From assembly GCA_010909165.1 (NCBI GenBank), contig MU008167.1, positions 908,501-972,500 of the forward strand: DNA of 64,000 bases, written 5' to 3'. Below the pieces are notes generated by a model. It was given only the letters and a program-made list of their open reading frames with translations, made no database searches and was not told the origin of the DNA. Source of the DNA: Anthoceros angustus (taxonomy: Eukaryota; Streptophyta; Anthocerotopsida; Anthocerotales; Anthocerotaceae). The translations under genes were made by a program, and so were the position numbers. Positions 11,037 to 20,650 of this stretch are shown here, piece by piece (the stretch's first letter is position 1; the number at the start of each line of letters is the position of its first letter).

Positions 11037-11541
11037 TGATACTAATCTCTGCACTTGGGTTTAGTGTTTGATTAGCATTAATTAATCTAATTACTTATCT
11101 TTAAGTAAGTAATTAGTGTTAATAATCTAAAGTGCATTGATTAGTGTTAATTAAATATGGTTAGCAATAGCTAAGTGGATAAGCTCAAGTAATATGCTTT
11201 GGCATATTCCTTGCATATTATAGTGTATTCTTAGGATACAATAGCTAAGTGGATAAGCTCAAGTATGCTTTGGCATATTCCTTGCATATTATAGTGTATT
11301 CTTAGGATATTTCTGGCATATGCTGATGCCAATAGGATATCTTAGGAATATGCCGATGCCAGGGTCTAGTATATATAGACCCTTCCATTGAGGACAAGCT
11401 CAGATCATAGCTTGTCCTCTAGATATGCAATGCAAGAGCGTGAGGAGGCCAAAGCTATGACGAGAGCGATGTGTGAGGAATTTGCGTGTTGTTCTCGTGG
11501 GGAGAGTGTGTTTGTGCCACGACGCGAGCTACTCCTCCTGT
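11037..11541 (+). repeat. 5' long terminal repeat (3' end missing)
   Basis: Aligns with 19339-19757 from TGATACTAATCTC to the ACTCCTCCTGTT word. It contains a TATATATAGACCC promoter-like word near 11371-11383. Compared with the 3' copy it has an extra 72-bp internal direct repeat (about 11165-11238 and 11239-11310, containing ATAGCTAAGTGGATAAGCTC) and lacks the last 80 or so bases, so no primer-binding site is visible downstream. Confidence 0.8.
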
Positions 11542-11584
11542 TACAAGCTATGATCTCGTGTGTACACTAGATAGGCCGTGCTTT

Positions 11585-11712
11585 GATAGGCGATGCTAGG
11601 CGATGCTGGCGATGCTGCGATGCTAGGCGATGCTAGGCGATGCTAGGCGATGCTAGGCGATGCTAGCGATGCTGGCGATGCTAGGCGCTAGGTGACGCTA
11701 GCTAGGCCGTAG
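11585..11712. repeat. 10-bp minisatellite GATGCTAGGC
   Basis: About ten units of GATGCTAGGC with occasional one- or two-base losses (GATGCTGGC, GATGCTGC). It lies just inside the 5' LTR, where the primer-binding site would be expected. Confidence 0.9.
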
Positions 11713-11789
11713 GCTAGGCGAGGCTACGCGAGGCACGCTAGTCCAAGCAGGCAAGGGACTCTCAAGTGTGCCCAAGGCTTGAGGCCAGA

Positions 11790-12030
11790 GAGGGACCAAG
11801 CCCAAGGCCAAGGAGAGGAGGAAGAAGCCCAAGCCAAGGCCAAGGAGAGGAGGCAAGAAGCCCAAGTCCAAGGCCAAGGAGAGGAGGCAAGCCCAAGTCC
11901 AAGGCCAAGGAGAGGAGAAGGCCAAGGCCAAGGAGAGGAGGCGGAAGCCCAAGTCCAAGGCCAAGGAGAGGAGGCGAAGCCCAAGTCCAAGGCCAAGGAG
12001 AGGAGGCGAAGAAGCCCATACCAAGGAGAG
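11790..12030. repeat. 30-36-bp minisatellite, purine-rich
   Basis: About seven units built from AAGCCCAAGTCCAAGGCCAAG and GAGAGGAGGC, the strand being almost free of T. Both strands are open through it (Lys/Glu/Gly-rich on +, Leu/Trp/Ser-rich on -), which is a by-product of the period being close to a multiple of three. Confidence 0.9.
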
Positions 12031-12429
12031 GAATGAGGCCTCCACAAGGGGGGCTGGCCTTTTAAGGCCAACCAACCAAGGGAGAAACAAGAGTATTTTA
12101 CTCTTGGGCCCGGATTCAAGGGATAAGGAGAAGTGGATAGACATGGGTATGTCATCAGTCCATTTGATTTCACTTTCTGTCCAAAACTCCTAGGGTAGTC
12201 GACACCCCATCCAGGTACTGATCCACCCCACGGGTGCTTAACTCGGGAGTTCCTATGCCTTTGCTATCCAACTCACCCAGCTCACGTTTTTGACATGTAG
12301 CCTGCAGAGTATTTGTATGCAATTTAAACATGCATAGATACTTAGAGGTTTCACTAATCACGATCTAAGTTAGCGGGGTGTGTTAACCTTGATTAAGGGT
12401 TTGACCTAGCCACTAACCGCCTGGAGTGC

Positions 12430-13216
12430 ATGCCTGGACACACTCGATCCGGACGGAGCTACCAACCAGCAAGTCCATCGAGCGAATTCAAGTCCCGACC
12501 AAGAGAGAAGTGCGAACACCTCGATTTTGGTACCACCAAGGACGGAGGAACCCAGACACAATCAACAATCTTTGAAGGATCCGTGAGTGGCAACACACAA
12601 GACACGTTAGTGCCGGACAACTCGGAAGCGACAATGAGGAGGACTTGTCTCTTGGAGTCGTCAAGATGGGAGGAGACAAGGATCGAATGGAGTTGTTCAC
12701 AGACGAGCGGCACCTTGCCACCGGAGGACTTCATCGAGAAGTACGGTGGTGCGGAGATGGAATTGAAGACCGGATACACGAAGCGATACGGCTTCATCCA
12801 AATGCCAAAGTACTTGGGGGATGAAGCATTAGCGTGCTATCGCGAGCACAAGGCGAGGTTGTTGAGCGCACATTGGAGGACCAGTGAGTAGCGTTCAAGC
12901 TCGAAGGAACCGGTCAGACAGGCGGTGGCACCGAGTGGCACGATCCCATCAAGAGATGTTTGACATCTTCCTACTGGAGTTTCCTGCAAGCACGGATGAG
13001 AAGATCTCCGAGCCGACACACTTCAAGATGAAGTCGAGACCGCAAGATGGCTTATCAAGAATCGACCGGTTGATGCGTGACACCAAGATCATGAGTGACC
13101 GATCGTCAGAGAAGTACTTGCGGCATTGCCATATGCGCATGAAGGTGCAACAAGCGGTGCAGCACAAGGGCAACACTACACCCTCAAGGAAGTGTACGAG
13201 ATGGTCGACAAGATAG
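12430..13216 (+). pseudogene. gag: Gag, capsid region (frameshifted)
   Basis: Starts MPGHTRSGRSYQP, the kind of N-terminus often seen in plant Gypsy Gag proteins. The capsid-like region follows: LPPEDFIEKYGGAEMELK, then GDEALACYREHK, and in a shifted frame FPASTDEKISEPTHFKMKSR and SSEKYLRHCHMRMKVQQAV. The frame changes at about 12888 (TGA after WRTSE) and again near 13160. The product would be the structural particle protein of the element. The knuckle domain is in the next feature. Confidence 0.65.
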
Positions 13217-13359
13217 GGCCCGACACTTTCTCTCGTCTTTGTTGCAAGTGATTACTCCAAGACAAGTAGGAGTGGTGGACGACATGACCGACGCGGAGGT
13301 CGAGTGGAGGAGCTCGGCGAGACAAGCCACCCACACCCAAGTGACGAGCCCTGCGTGAG

Positions 13360-13707
13360 GTGCCGAGGACGGACCATTCCCTCATGAGTGCGAGCATGCC
13401 TGGAGGAGTCAAGGGTGAGGAGCCATGCCCTAGGTGTGGGAGGTATGGGCACAATGAAGCGGCATGTTGGGAGAAGCATCCGAATTGCGGCCTACGGGTT
13501 ATCGGCAACCCCGCCAATGCATCTGCGTCAACCTCATCCACAAAATCAAAAGAGCAAAGGCGCCGTGGAGGAGGCACCGAAGTCCCGTGGACAAAAGAAA
13601 CGGAAGCATCAAAGAAGACGATGGACCATGGCACGCAAAGCCGGAGAAGTTGGTGCGGAAGGCGAAGATCAAGGAGAGAGCAGCATCATCGAGGACGAAG
13701 AAGATGA
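13360..13707 (+). pseudogene. gag: Gag C-terminus with CCHC zinc knuckle
   Basis: The motif CPRCGRYGHNEAAC at 13426-13467 matches C-x2-C-x4-H-x4-C exactly. It is followed by a Trp and a basic, Ser/Thr-rich tail. This is the nucleic-acid-binding knuckle of the Gag in 12430-13216, shifted in frame by intervening indels. Confidence 0.8.
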
Positions 13708-13730
13708 GCACAAGCTTGGATACATGGCGG

Positions 13731-14333
13731 TGACCGGATCCAAGGGCAGGAAGAAACCTCTGGCTACGAGAGAAGATAGCTCAGAGGAAGAAGAGGATGT
13801 CTTGACACCGGTCGGAAGACACGGAAGGAAGCTTCGGATCCTCTTCCGAACCTATGCCAAGATGCCAAAGTCGTTTGAGCCATTGCCAACAGGAGCAACT
13901 GGGAGCAACATCAAAGTCCAGTGGGCGATGTGGAGAAACCCATGCAGATTGTCGACGAGACGATGGCACAAAAGCTTGAGATGCCATGTTTCACCTACAA
14001 GACATGGGGTTGAGCGTGAAGGAAGTCAGGGTTTGACCGGATCCAAGGGCAGGAAGAAACCTCTGGCTACGAGAGAAGATAGCTCGAGGAAGAAGAGGAT
14101 GTCTTGACACCGGTCACGGAAGACACGGAAGGAAGCTTGGGATCCTCTTCCGAACCTATGCCAAGATGCCAAAGTCGTTTGAGCCATTGCCAGCAGAACA
14201 GCTGGAGCAACATCAAAGTCAGTGGGCGATGTGGAGAAACCCATGCGATTCTTGGCGAGACGATGGCACAAAAGCTTGAGATGCCATGTTTGACCTACAA
14301 GACATGGGGTTGAGCGTGAAGGAAGTCGGGGTT
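13731..14333. repeat. 303-bp tandem duplication (two copies)
   Basis: Copy 1 is 13731-14033 and copy 2 is 14034-14333. Both encode a charged linker between Gag and protease (TGSKGRKKPLATREDS, then LEPLP). TGAC occurs at the start, the junction and the end. Copy 2 is 3 bp shorter and differs by several small indels. Confidence 0.9.
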
Positions 14334-14469
14334 TGACTCGGCGGATGTTGACAACCCTTGAAGACGAAGCAAGTGTCCAAGATTTGCCATGTGGCAGCAA
14401 TGATGTCATTCGACCTCGAGCCAAGCATCTCGTGGAGAAGCGGAATCGCACGAGTGGGAGTGGCTTTGG

Positions 14470-15010
14470 TCAACAATCGGAGAGGCACATTGAAATCAAT
14501 GGATTCGCACCAAGGAGGGTGTTGATTGACACCGAGCACACCGGTGATCGTTGGAAGAAGAGTGAAGGAAGCGTTGGGTCTCCACCAAGAAAGGTTGAAG
14601 GAAACCAAGTGGAAGATCCGACTGGGACCACGAGCATGTGTTGGGGTGACAAGGTACATGTCAAGGTTTCATTCAAACCAAGAACAGCAGACTTCACCTT
14701 TGTCGAGGTACACCGCTTGGTCACCGATGCGACATTTGATGTCTTGGGAGCGACGCTTTGTACAAACCTCGAGTCATGGTGGATTTGTGGACGGAGATGC
14801 CTACTATCGACAGCCGAGAAGCGGAGCAAAACCGATGAACGGATTGCCCGCATCCCTCTGCAGCTGCATGGCAAGGATCATGAGAACCTCATTGCCAACA
14901 GCGTCTACCCAGTGTTTGGCGCCATAGTGAAGGACACGCCATACGTGCTTGAACCTCTTGGCGTGTGTCTAACAACCGCAACTGACCTGATGGAGGATTT
15001 CGACGAGGAG
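14470..15010 (+). pseudogene. Retropepsin-like aspartic protease, copy 1
   Basis: Contains IEINGFAPRRVLIDT at about 14491-14535, the run-up to the catalytic D-T/S-G of retroviral-type proteases. Here the motif is broken: the codons after LIDT read EHT instead of GA because of local indels. Downstream KPRTADFTFVEVH and, in other frames, DLWTEMPT and LEPLGVCLTTATDLMEDF fit the second half of the protease and its linker. It would process the Gag-Pol polyprotein. Copy 2 at 16210 keeps the motif. Confidence 0.6.
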
Positions 15011-15207
15011 GAGGAAAACAAGCTAGGGTTGCAACCACCCTCGGAGGAGGTTCTTCAAGTCAGCCGGACGGAGCTGGTGACTGCAAAGAATGAGCCGTGC
15101 AAAAGCCGTGGAGGATGGTGCAAGAGGACCAAGGTCCTATGAGCCGAGAACTGTAAGTTCTTGCCTAGGGTTGAGCCTGTTTGTGACCTAAACACCAGGT
15201 CATCACA

Positions 15208-16055
15208 TGGCGACCTCGGAAGGCATAGTGCTCGTGGAACTCTTTGGAGGCATCGACCGGCTTGAAGTGCTAAAGTGTGGCATCAAAGTGCGAAGATACG
15301 TGCATTGTGACCCGGATCCAAAAGCAAGGATTGTGTCGCGAGCCGTAAGAGACTTGATGGGGAGTACCTAACCTCCCGACGTGGAGTCGTGAAGGGTTAC
15401 CGGCGCCGATGGATGTTCGCATGATAGGGTTGTCCCATTTGAGTTGTCTTGGGCAACCGGTGGACCTTGTCATCGCAGTTGGGAGTGTCAAGGACTATCC
15501 TCTGCGGGCAAGGGTCAAGGTCAAGGATCCACGAACAGCATTGTTCTATGACCGATGAGGATCTTGCGCTTGATCCAAGGCAAGAAAGGCCTTGTGGATA
15601 CATGTTGGAGAATGTGCCAAGATGCATGAGCGTGAAGAAGCAAGTCCAGGAGGATTTTGCCACGATCCGAGGAGTGTTGGGTCAGGAGCTTCTATTGGAT
15701 GCAGCTCAATTTGGTTCGAGGGCTCATAGGTTGAGGTCCATGTGGACTAACCTTGCTCCTTGGAACATTTGAAGTGTGCGAGGTCGCTCACCAAGCGACC
15801 TAATCATGTTGTCAAGGATGTGCTAGCATCGGAAGGCATGCCCAACAAGTCATCAAGACAAGCCGCACTTCCGTGAACACGCCTGACACCCCATGGCGGC
15901 TTGGCCAACCTTTGTGTCCAAGTCCAAGTCTTACGCCTTGGGGAACCATGGCCCGGCGTTGTGGTGATGACATGGCGAGGTTTTGGGAGAGCCAACACGA
16001 GAGGGAGTTGGCCATGGATTTGATGAGCCACGAAGACACCGGAGTGACCGAGAAG
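15208..16055 (+). pseudogene. DNMT3-like cytosine-5 methyltransferase, copy 1 (truncated)
   Basis: Transfers methyl groups from S-adenosylmethionine to DNA cytosine in intact relatives. I chose the Met at 15208 (MATSEGIVLVELFGGI) because it precedes motif I. Visible motifs in standard order: motif I LVELFGGI with KVRRYVHCDPDPKA (about 15229-15330); motif IV after VDLVIA near 15470-15500; motif VI YMLENVP near 15600-15618; motif VIII SRAHRLRSMWTNLAP near 15716-15765. The spacing ENV to R-x-H-R-x-R-x-x-W-x-N-L is that of DNMT3/DRM rather than CMT/DNMT1. In motif IV the nucleotides GGGAG run straight into TGT CAA GGA, so the codon for Pro of PCQ is lost and Cys is out of frame. The copy ends at the duplication junction before motif X. 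Confidence 0.78.
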
Positions 16056-16209
16056 GAAGTCAGGGTTTGACTCGGATGTTGACAACCCTTGAAGACGAAG
16101 CAAGTGTCCAAGATGTGCACAGTGGCAATGATGTCATTCGACCTCGAGCCAAGCATCTCGTGGAGAAGCGGAATGCCGCACGAGTGGGAGTGGCTTTGGT
16201 CAACAATCG

Positions 16210-16735
16210 AGAGGCACATTGAAATCAATGGATTCGCACCAAGGAGGGTGTTGATTGACACCGGAGCACGGTGATCGTTGGAAGAAGAGTGAAGGAAGCG
16301 TTGGGTCTCCACCAAGAAAGGTTGAAGGAAACCAAGTGGAAGATCCACCGGGACCACGGAGCATGTGTTGGGGTGACAAGGTACAAGCTGAAGGTTTCAT
16401 TCAAACCAAGAACAGCAGACTTCACCTTTGTCGAGGTACACTTGGTCACCGATGCGTATACATTTGATGTCTTCTGGAGCGGACGCTTTGTACAAACCTC
16501 GAGTCATGGTGGATTTGTGGACGGAGATACTATCGACCAGCCGGAGAAGCCGGAGCAAAACCGATGAACGGATTGCCCGCATCCCTCTGCACTGCATGGC
16601 AAGGATCATGAGAACCTCATTGCCAACAGCGTCTACCCAGTGTTTGGCCAGAGTGAAGGACACGCCATACGTGCTTGAACCTCTTGGCGTGTGTCTAACA
16701 ACCGCAATCGACTGATGGAGGATTTCGAGGAGGAG
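16210..16735 (+). pseudogene. Retropepsin-like aspartic protease, copy 2
   Basis: Second copy from the 1.7-kb duplication. The active site reads VLIDTGA at about 16248-16268, the standard D-T-G-A of aspartic proteases. A frameshift follows immediately, after which IVGRRVKEALGLHQERLKE and SFKPRTADFTFVEVH continue the domain in shifting frames. The linker DTPYVLEPLGVCLTT lies at about 16657-16700. Confidence 0.65.
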
Positions 16736-16913
16736 GAAACAAGCTAGGGTTGCAACCACCCTGAGGAGGTTCTTCAAGTCACGGACGGAGCTGGTGATCG
16801 CAGAATGAGCCGTGCAAAAGCTGTGGAGGATGGTGCAAGAGGACCGGTCCTATGAGCCGAGAACTGTAAGTTCTTGCCTAGGGTTGAGCCAGGACCTAAA
16901 CACCTGTCATCAC

Positions 16914-17960
16914 ATGGCGACCTCGGAAGGCATAGTGCTCGTGGAACTCTTTGGAGGCATCGACGGCCAGGTGCTAAAGTGTGGCATCAAAGTGCGAAGA
17001 TACGTGCATTGTGACCCGGATCCAAAAGCAAGGATTGTGTCACGAGCGCGTAAGAGACTTGATGGGGAGTACCTAACCTCGACGTGGGAGTCGTGAAGGG
17101 TTACCGGCGCCGATGGATGTTCGCATGATAGGGTTGTCCCATTTGAGTTGTCTTGGGCAACCGTGGACCTTGTCATCGCAGTTGGGAGTGTCAAGGACTA
17201 TCCTCTGCAGTAAGGGTCAAGGTCAAGGATCCACGAACAGCATTGTTCTATGACTGATGAGGATCTTGCGCTTGATCCAAAAGGGCAAGAAAGGCCTTGT
17301 GGATACATGTTGGAGAATGTGCCAGATGCATGAGCGTGAAGAAGCAAGTTCAGGAGGACTTTGCCACGATCCGAGGAGGGTCGAGCTTCTATTGGATGCA
17401 GCTCAATTTGGTTCGAGGGCTCATAGGTTGAGGTCCATGTGGACTAACCTTGCTCCCTTGGAACATTTGAAGTGCGAGGTCGCTCACCAAGCGACCTAAT
17501 CATGTTGTCAAGGATGTGCTAGCATCGGAAGGCATGCCCAACAAGTCATCAAGACAAGCCGCCGCACTTCGTGAACACGCCTGACACCCCATGGCGGCTT
17601 GGCCAACCTTTGTGTCCAAGTCCAAGTCTTACGCCTTCAGGAACCATTTTGTGCCAGACATGGCGAGGTTTTGGGAGAGCCAACACCACAGAGAGGGAGT
17701 TGGCCATGGATTTGGAGCCACAAGACACCGGAGTGACCGAGAAGGAACGGTGTCGATTGCTTGGGCAAGCATTTGACGTGAACATGATGACTGGTTGTTT
17801 AGCTACCGAGTCGCTACCAACTTCAAAACCGAAGGCGGGGTTGAAGCGGGTTCGGTGGGTGAAGGACATTCCAAGACTCGCATCTCAACAGAGAAGGCGA
17901 GTTTGGAGGGCAAGGAGAGAGAGGAAGCGCAAGCCATCCGAGCCACAACCACATGAGTGG
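16914..17960 (+). pseudogene. DNMT3-like cytosine-5 methyltransferase, copy 2 (all motifs)
   Basis: Fullest copy. It starts MATSEGIVLVELFGGIDG (16914) with KVRRYVHCDPDPKARIVSRA, then VDLVIA near 17165, MLENVP near 17307, and SRAHRLRSMWTNLAP near 17410-17460. The C-terminal part has DTGVTEKERCRLLGQAF at about 17725-17775, matching motif X (LLG-x-A-x-x-V) that closes the SAM pocket. Motif IV carries the same GGGAG-TGTCAAGG defect as copy 1, so the damage predates the duplication. The reading then passes into a Gypsy RT N-terminus (next feature), which places the enzyme between protease and RT within Pol. Frameshifts make the product non-functional as read. Confidence 0.78.
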
Positions 17961-18165
17961 TTAAGGCCGAGTTGAAGAGCAATCAACGGCCACCTAAAGG
18001 AGTTGTTGGAGGCATCGCGACATGTGTTTGCTTTCACGCTATGGAGATGGGGAAGTACACCAAAGGGAAGTTCCACATAGAACTAATCAAGAATGAACCA
18101 AGGTTCCGCAGGAGGCAGCTCGAAGGCAAGAAGAAAATGACGAGCAACCGGGGGAGAGTAGTCCA
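17961..18165 (+). pseudogene. pol: Gypsy reverse transcriptase N-terminal stub, copy 1
   Basis: After the methyltransferase the frames read AELKSNQRPPK, then CVCFHAMEMGKYTKGKFHIEL and IKNEPRFRRR. The pattern VFAFxxxEMGKYxxxxFxIEL followed by xPxFRRRHR is what precedes the RT palm in many plant Gypsy elements. It stops after about 60 residues at GGGGGAGAGTAGTCC, where the RT, RNase H and integrase should follow. A second copy is at about 18880-19075. Confidence 0.6.
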
Positions 18166-18175
18166 CATGACAGCG

Positions 18176-18890
18176 ATGAGGATCTTGCGCTTGATCCGAA
18201 AGGGCAAGAAAGGCCTTGTGGATACATGTTGGAGAATGTGCCAGATGCATGAGCGTGAAGAAGCAAGTTCAGGAGGACTTTGCCACGATCCGAGGAGGGT
18301 CGAGCTTCTATTGGATGCAGCTCAATTTGGTTCGAGGGCTCATAGGTTGAGGTCCATGTGGACTAACCTTGCTCCCTTGGAACATTTGAAGTGCGAGGTC
18401 GCTCACCAAGCGACCTAATCATGTTGTCAAGGATGTGCTAGCATCGGAAGGCATGCCCAACAAGTCATCAAGACAAGCCGCCGCACTTCGTGAACACGCC
18501 TGACACCCCATGGCGGCTTGGCCAACCTTTGTGTCTAAGTCCAAGTCTTACGCCTTCAGGAACCATTTTGTGCCAGACATGGCGAGGTTTTGGGAGAGCC
18601 AACACCACAGAGAGGGAGTTGGCCATGGATTTGGAGCCACAAGACACCGGAGTGACCGAGAAGGAACGGTGTCGATTGCTTGGGCAAGCATTTGACGTGA
18701 ACATGACCGTTGTTTAGCTACCGAGTCGCTACCAACTTCAAACCAAGAAGGCGGGGTTGAAGCAGGGTTCGGTGGGTGAAGGATATTCGCACTCGCATCT
18801 CAGGAGAAGGCGAGTTTGAGGGCAAGGAGAGCGAGTGAGAGGAAGCGCAAGCCATCCGAGCCACACCACATGAGTGGTTAACAGCGCCGA
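18176..18890 (+). pseudogene. DNMT3-like methyltransferase, copy 3 (C-terminal part)
   Basis: Third partial copy, produced by the 0.92-kb duplication. It begins just before motif VI (YMLENVP near 18220) and includes SRAHRLRSMWTNLAP near 18330-18380 and the motif X region EKERCRLLGQAFDV near 18658-18700. Motifs I and IV are absent, so it cannot encode an enzyme. Confidence 0.75.
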
Positions 18891-19075
18891 GTTGAAGAGC
18901 AATCAACGCGGCTAAAGGAGTTGTTGGAGGCATCGCGACATGTGTTTGCTTTCACGCTTGGAGATGGGGAAGTACACCAAAGGGAAGTTCCACATAGAAC
19001 TAATCAAGAATGAACCAGTGTTCGCAGGAGGCACGCTCGAAGGCAAGAAGAAAATGACGAGCAACCGGGGGAGAG
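18880..19075 (+). pseudogene. pol: Gypsy reverse transcriptase N-terminal stub, copy 2
   Basis: Second copy of the RT stub, made by the 0.92-kb duplication, again ending at GGGGGAGAGTAGTCC (19066-19080). The purine tract could be the polypurine tract of the element joined to the pol remnant by an internal deletion. Confidence 0.55.
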
Positions 19076-19088
19076 TAGTCCACATGCC

Positions 19089-19338
19089 ATGAGGATGTCA
19101 AGACAACCTCCACTCATGGACAAGGTTCATAACCTCGACGACATTCGTTGAGATTGGTTTTGTGCACAATGCGCTACATGAGGTGCGACGTGTAGTCTAC
19201 TAATGATAATGTTTTGACTTAGAGTCTCACATTATCGTGGTTGCACCTATATATCCGTATTAGATTTGTTTGCTTGGTTGTTGGTCGAGGAAGTGCTTAT
19301 ATGAATTCAAGTGCTTACCTGCGCATGTACCGCCTGCG
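19089..19338. other. Internal 3' region with LTR-end duplicate
   Basis: No coding sequence recognised. Positions 19243-19318 (TATATCCGTATTAGATTTG to AAGTGCTTACCT) repeat the last 80 bp of the 3' LTR (19766-19845), so an extra partial LTR end lies just upstream of the 3' LTR. Confidence 0.6.
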
Positions 19339-19845
19339 TGATACTAATCTCGCACTTGGGTTTAGTGTTTGATTAGCATTAATTAATCTAATTACTTATC
19401 TTTAAGTAAGTAATTAGTGTTAATAATCTAAAGTGCTTATGTTAATTAAACATTGATTACTGTTAATTAAACATCAAGTAATATGCTTTGGCATATTCCT
19501 TGCATATTATAGTGTATTCTTAGGATATTTCCGGCATATGCTGATGCCAATAGGATATCTTAGGAATATGCCGATGCCAAGGGCTAGTATATATAGACCC
19601 TTCCATTGAGGACAAGCTCGATCATAGCTTGTCCTCTAGATATGCAATGCAAGAGCGTCAGGAGGAGGCCAAAGCTATGACCAGAGCAATGTGTGAGGAA
19701 TTTTGCGTGTTGTTCTCGTAAGAGTGTGTTTGTGCCACGCGAGCTACTCCTCCTGTTGTTATTGGTTGTACTATATATCCGTATTAGATTTGTTTGCTTG
19801 GTTGTTGGTCGAGGAAGTGCTTATATGAATTCAAGTGCTTACCTC
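19339..19845 (+). repeat. 3' long terminal repeat
   Basis: Aligns with 11037-11541 over its first 420 bp, then carries a further 80 bp (ending AAGTGCTTACCT) missing from the 5' copy. TATATATAGACCC lies near 19589. The next bases, CGTG, match those left of the 5' LTR. Confidence 0.8.
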
Positions 19846-20650
19846 GTGCGACAACACCCTGGACACAACCCCGGGCATTCATCTAGTGCAACCATGCCAT
19901 GAACTTCTGGTCTCCTCCGTGCTGATGACTTACTCTTGGCCTCCACGACCAAATGGGGATTGCAGAAGCAACTCGATGTACTACAAGAATTTTGCCACAC
20001 CAAAGCTATCCCTATGAACATGCGCAAGACTCGCTCCATGCACTTCAACGCCAACATTTCAACCCTAGGATGACAACCCCTGCACATCAACGGGCCGGAC
20101 ATCACCATAGCAACATAGTACATATACCTGGGAGTTGATGTTGATGAGAAGAATATCAAGGTGCTTCATCAAATCTATTTGGCAAGCTAATACTAAGCCG
20201 GAATTGAGGAGCTCATCAAGTTTACAACAATGAAACACATAGGCCTTGTAAACCATGGAGTCATAGCATGACACGTGGGACCAACACACGGCTTAGGATA
20301 TCACATGATCTTTCTCATGACCCAAGGACTATTAATTTCACAAAGAAGTAAACTGAAAGATAGTCTTGCTCTATATAGTCTCTCACACGGGACAAATCAT
20401 TTAGGGCTCCAAGTAGCTCACTGTCCTCTTGACGATTTAATCAGCCTTTGCTGGCTCAGCTCTTTACTTACCAACAGAGTACGCAACAAAGAGTGGCTAT
20501 CAACACCCTTCCGACTACTGTTCTTGACTCAAGACAAACTCTCATCTAACTCTCCCCCAAGCTAGCTGTCCACAATGTTCTAACCAATAATGTCTTAGGA
20601 ATGATCTACGTTCCAAGAGCTCACCTTCTTATATCCCGCAGCTCACTCCA
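19846..20650 (+). pseudogene. LINE reverse transcriptase, 3' half
   Basis: Continues the LINE ORF2 interrupted at 11036. The catalytic box reads GLLRADDLLLAST (about 19907-19945, the A/YADD motif), followed by LQKQLDVLQEFC, PMNMRKTRSMHFN and, after a stop, a YIYLGVDVDEKN segment near 20109-20150, all in the order seen in LINE RT palms and thumbs. Sequence to about 20650 (for instance LLTNRVRNKEW near 20470) is plausibly the C-terminal region but carries no diagnostic motif. In-frame TGA and TAG codons show it is dead. Confidence 0.82.

Larger units (their letters stand above)
14318..17740. repeat. 1.7-kb tandem duplication of protease plus methyltransferase
   Basis: Copy 1 is 14318-16051 (1734 bp) and copy 2 is 16052-17740 (1689 bp). 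GAAGGAA is found at the start (14318), the junction (16052) and the end (17741), so the breakpoints share 7 bp. The unit spans the protease and most of the methyltransferase, but copy 1 is cut off before motif X, which is present only beyond copy 2. Confidence 0.92.
17257..19088. repeat. 0.92-kb tandem duplication of methyltransferase C-terminus
   Basis: Copy 1 is 17257-18175 and copy 2 is 18176-19088. ATGAGGAT occurs at 17257, 18176 and 19089, giving 8 bp of shared homology at the breakpoints. The unit runs from just before the ENV motif through motif X into the RT stub and the GGGGGAGAGTAG tract. Confidence 0.92.
11037..19845 (+). mobile_element. Gypsy-type LTR element encoding a cytosine methyltransferase
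   Basis: An 8.8-kb insertion that splits the LINE RT gene exactly between its two catalytic halves. Flanks are CGTG on the left (11033-11036) and CGTG on the right (19846-19849), compatible with a 4-bp target duplication. Long terminal repeats start TGATACTAATCTC at 11037 and 19339. Internal order is Gag, CCHC knuckle, aspartic protease, DNMT3-like methyltransferase and the N-terminal edge of a Gypsy RT; most of RT, RNase H and integrase are absent, so the copy is non-autonomous. Three tandem duplications (13731-14333, 14318-17740, 17257-19088) repeat parts of the coding region. Retrotransposons with captured cytosine methyltransferases have been reported from charophyte algae and dinoflagellates, which fits the inferred host. 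Confidence 0.8.

Noticed and set aside
11698-12173. Leu/Trp/Ser-rich minus-strand frames of about 149 codons
   Set aside because: They are translations of the 30-36-bp minisatellite and follow its period.
14470-14874. Minus-strand frame of 134 codons opposite the protease
   Set aside because: Shadow of the protease-methyltransferase coding strand; repeated in each duplicate copy only because the coding sequence is.
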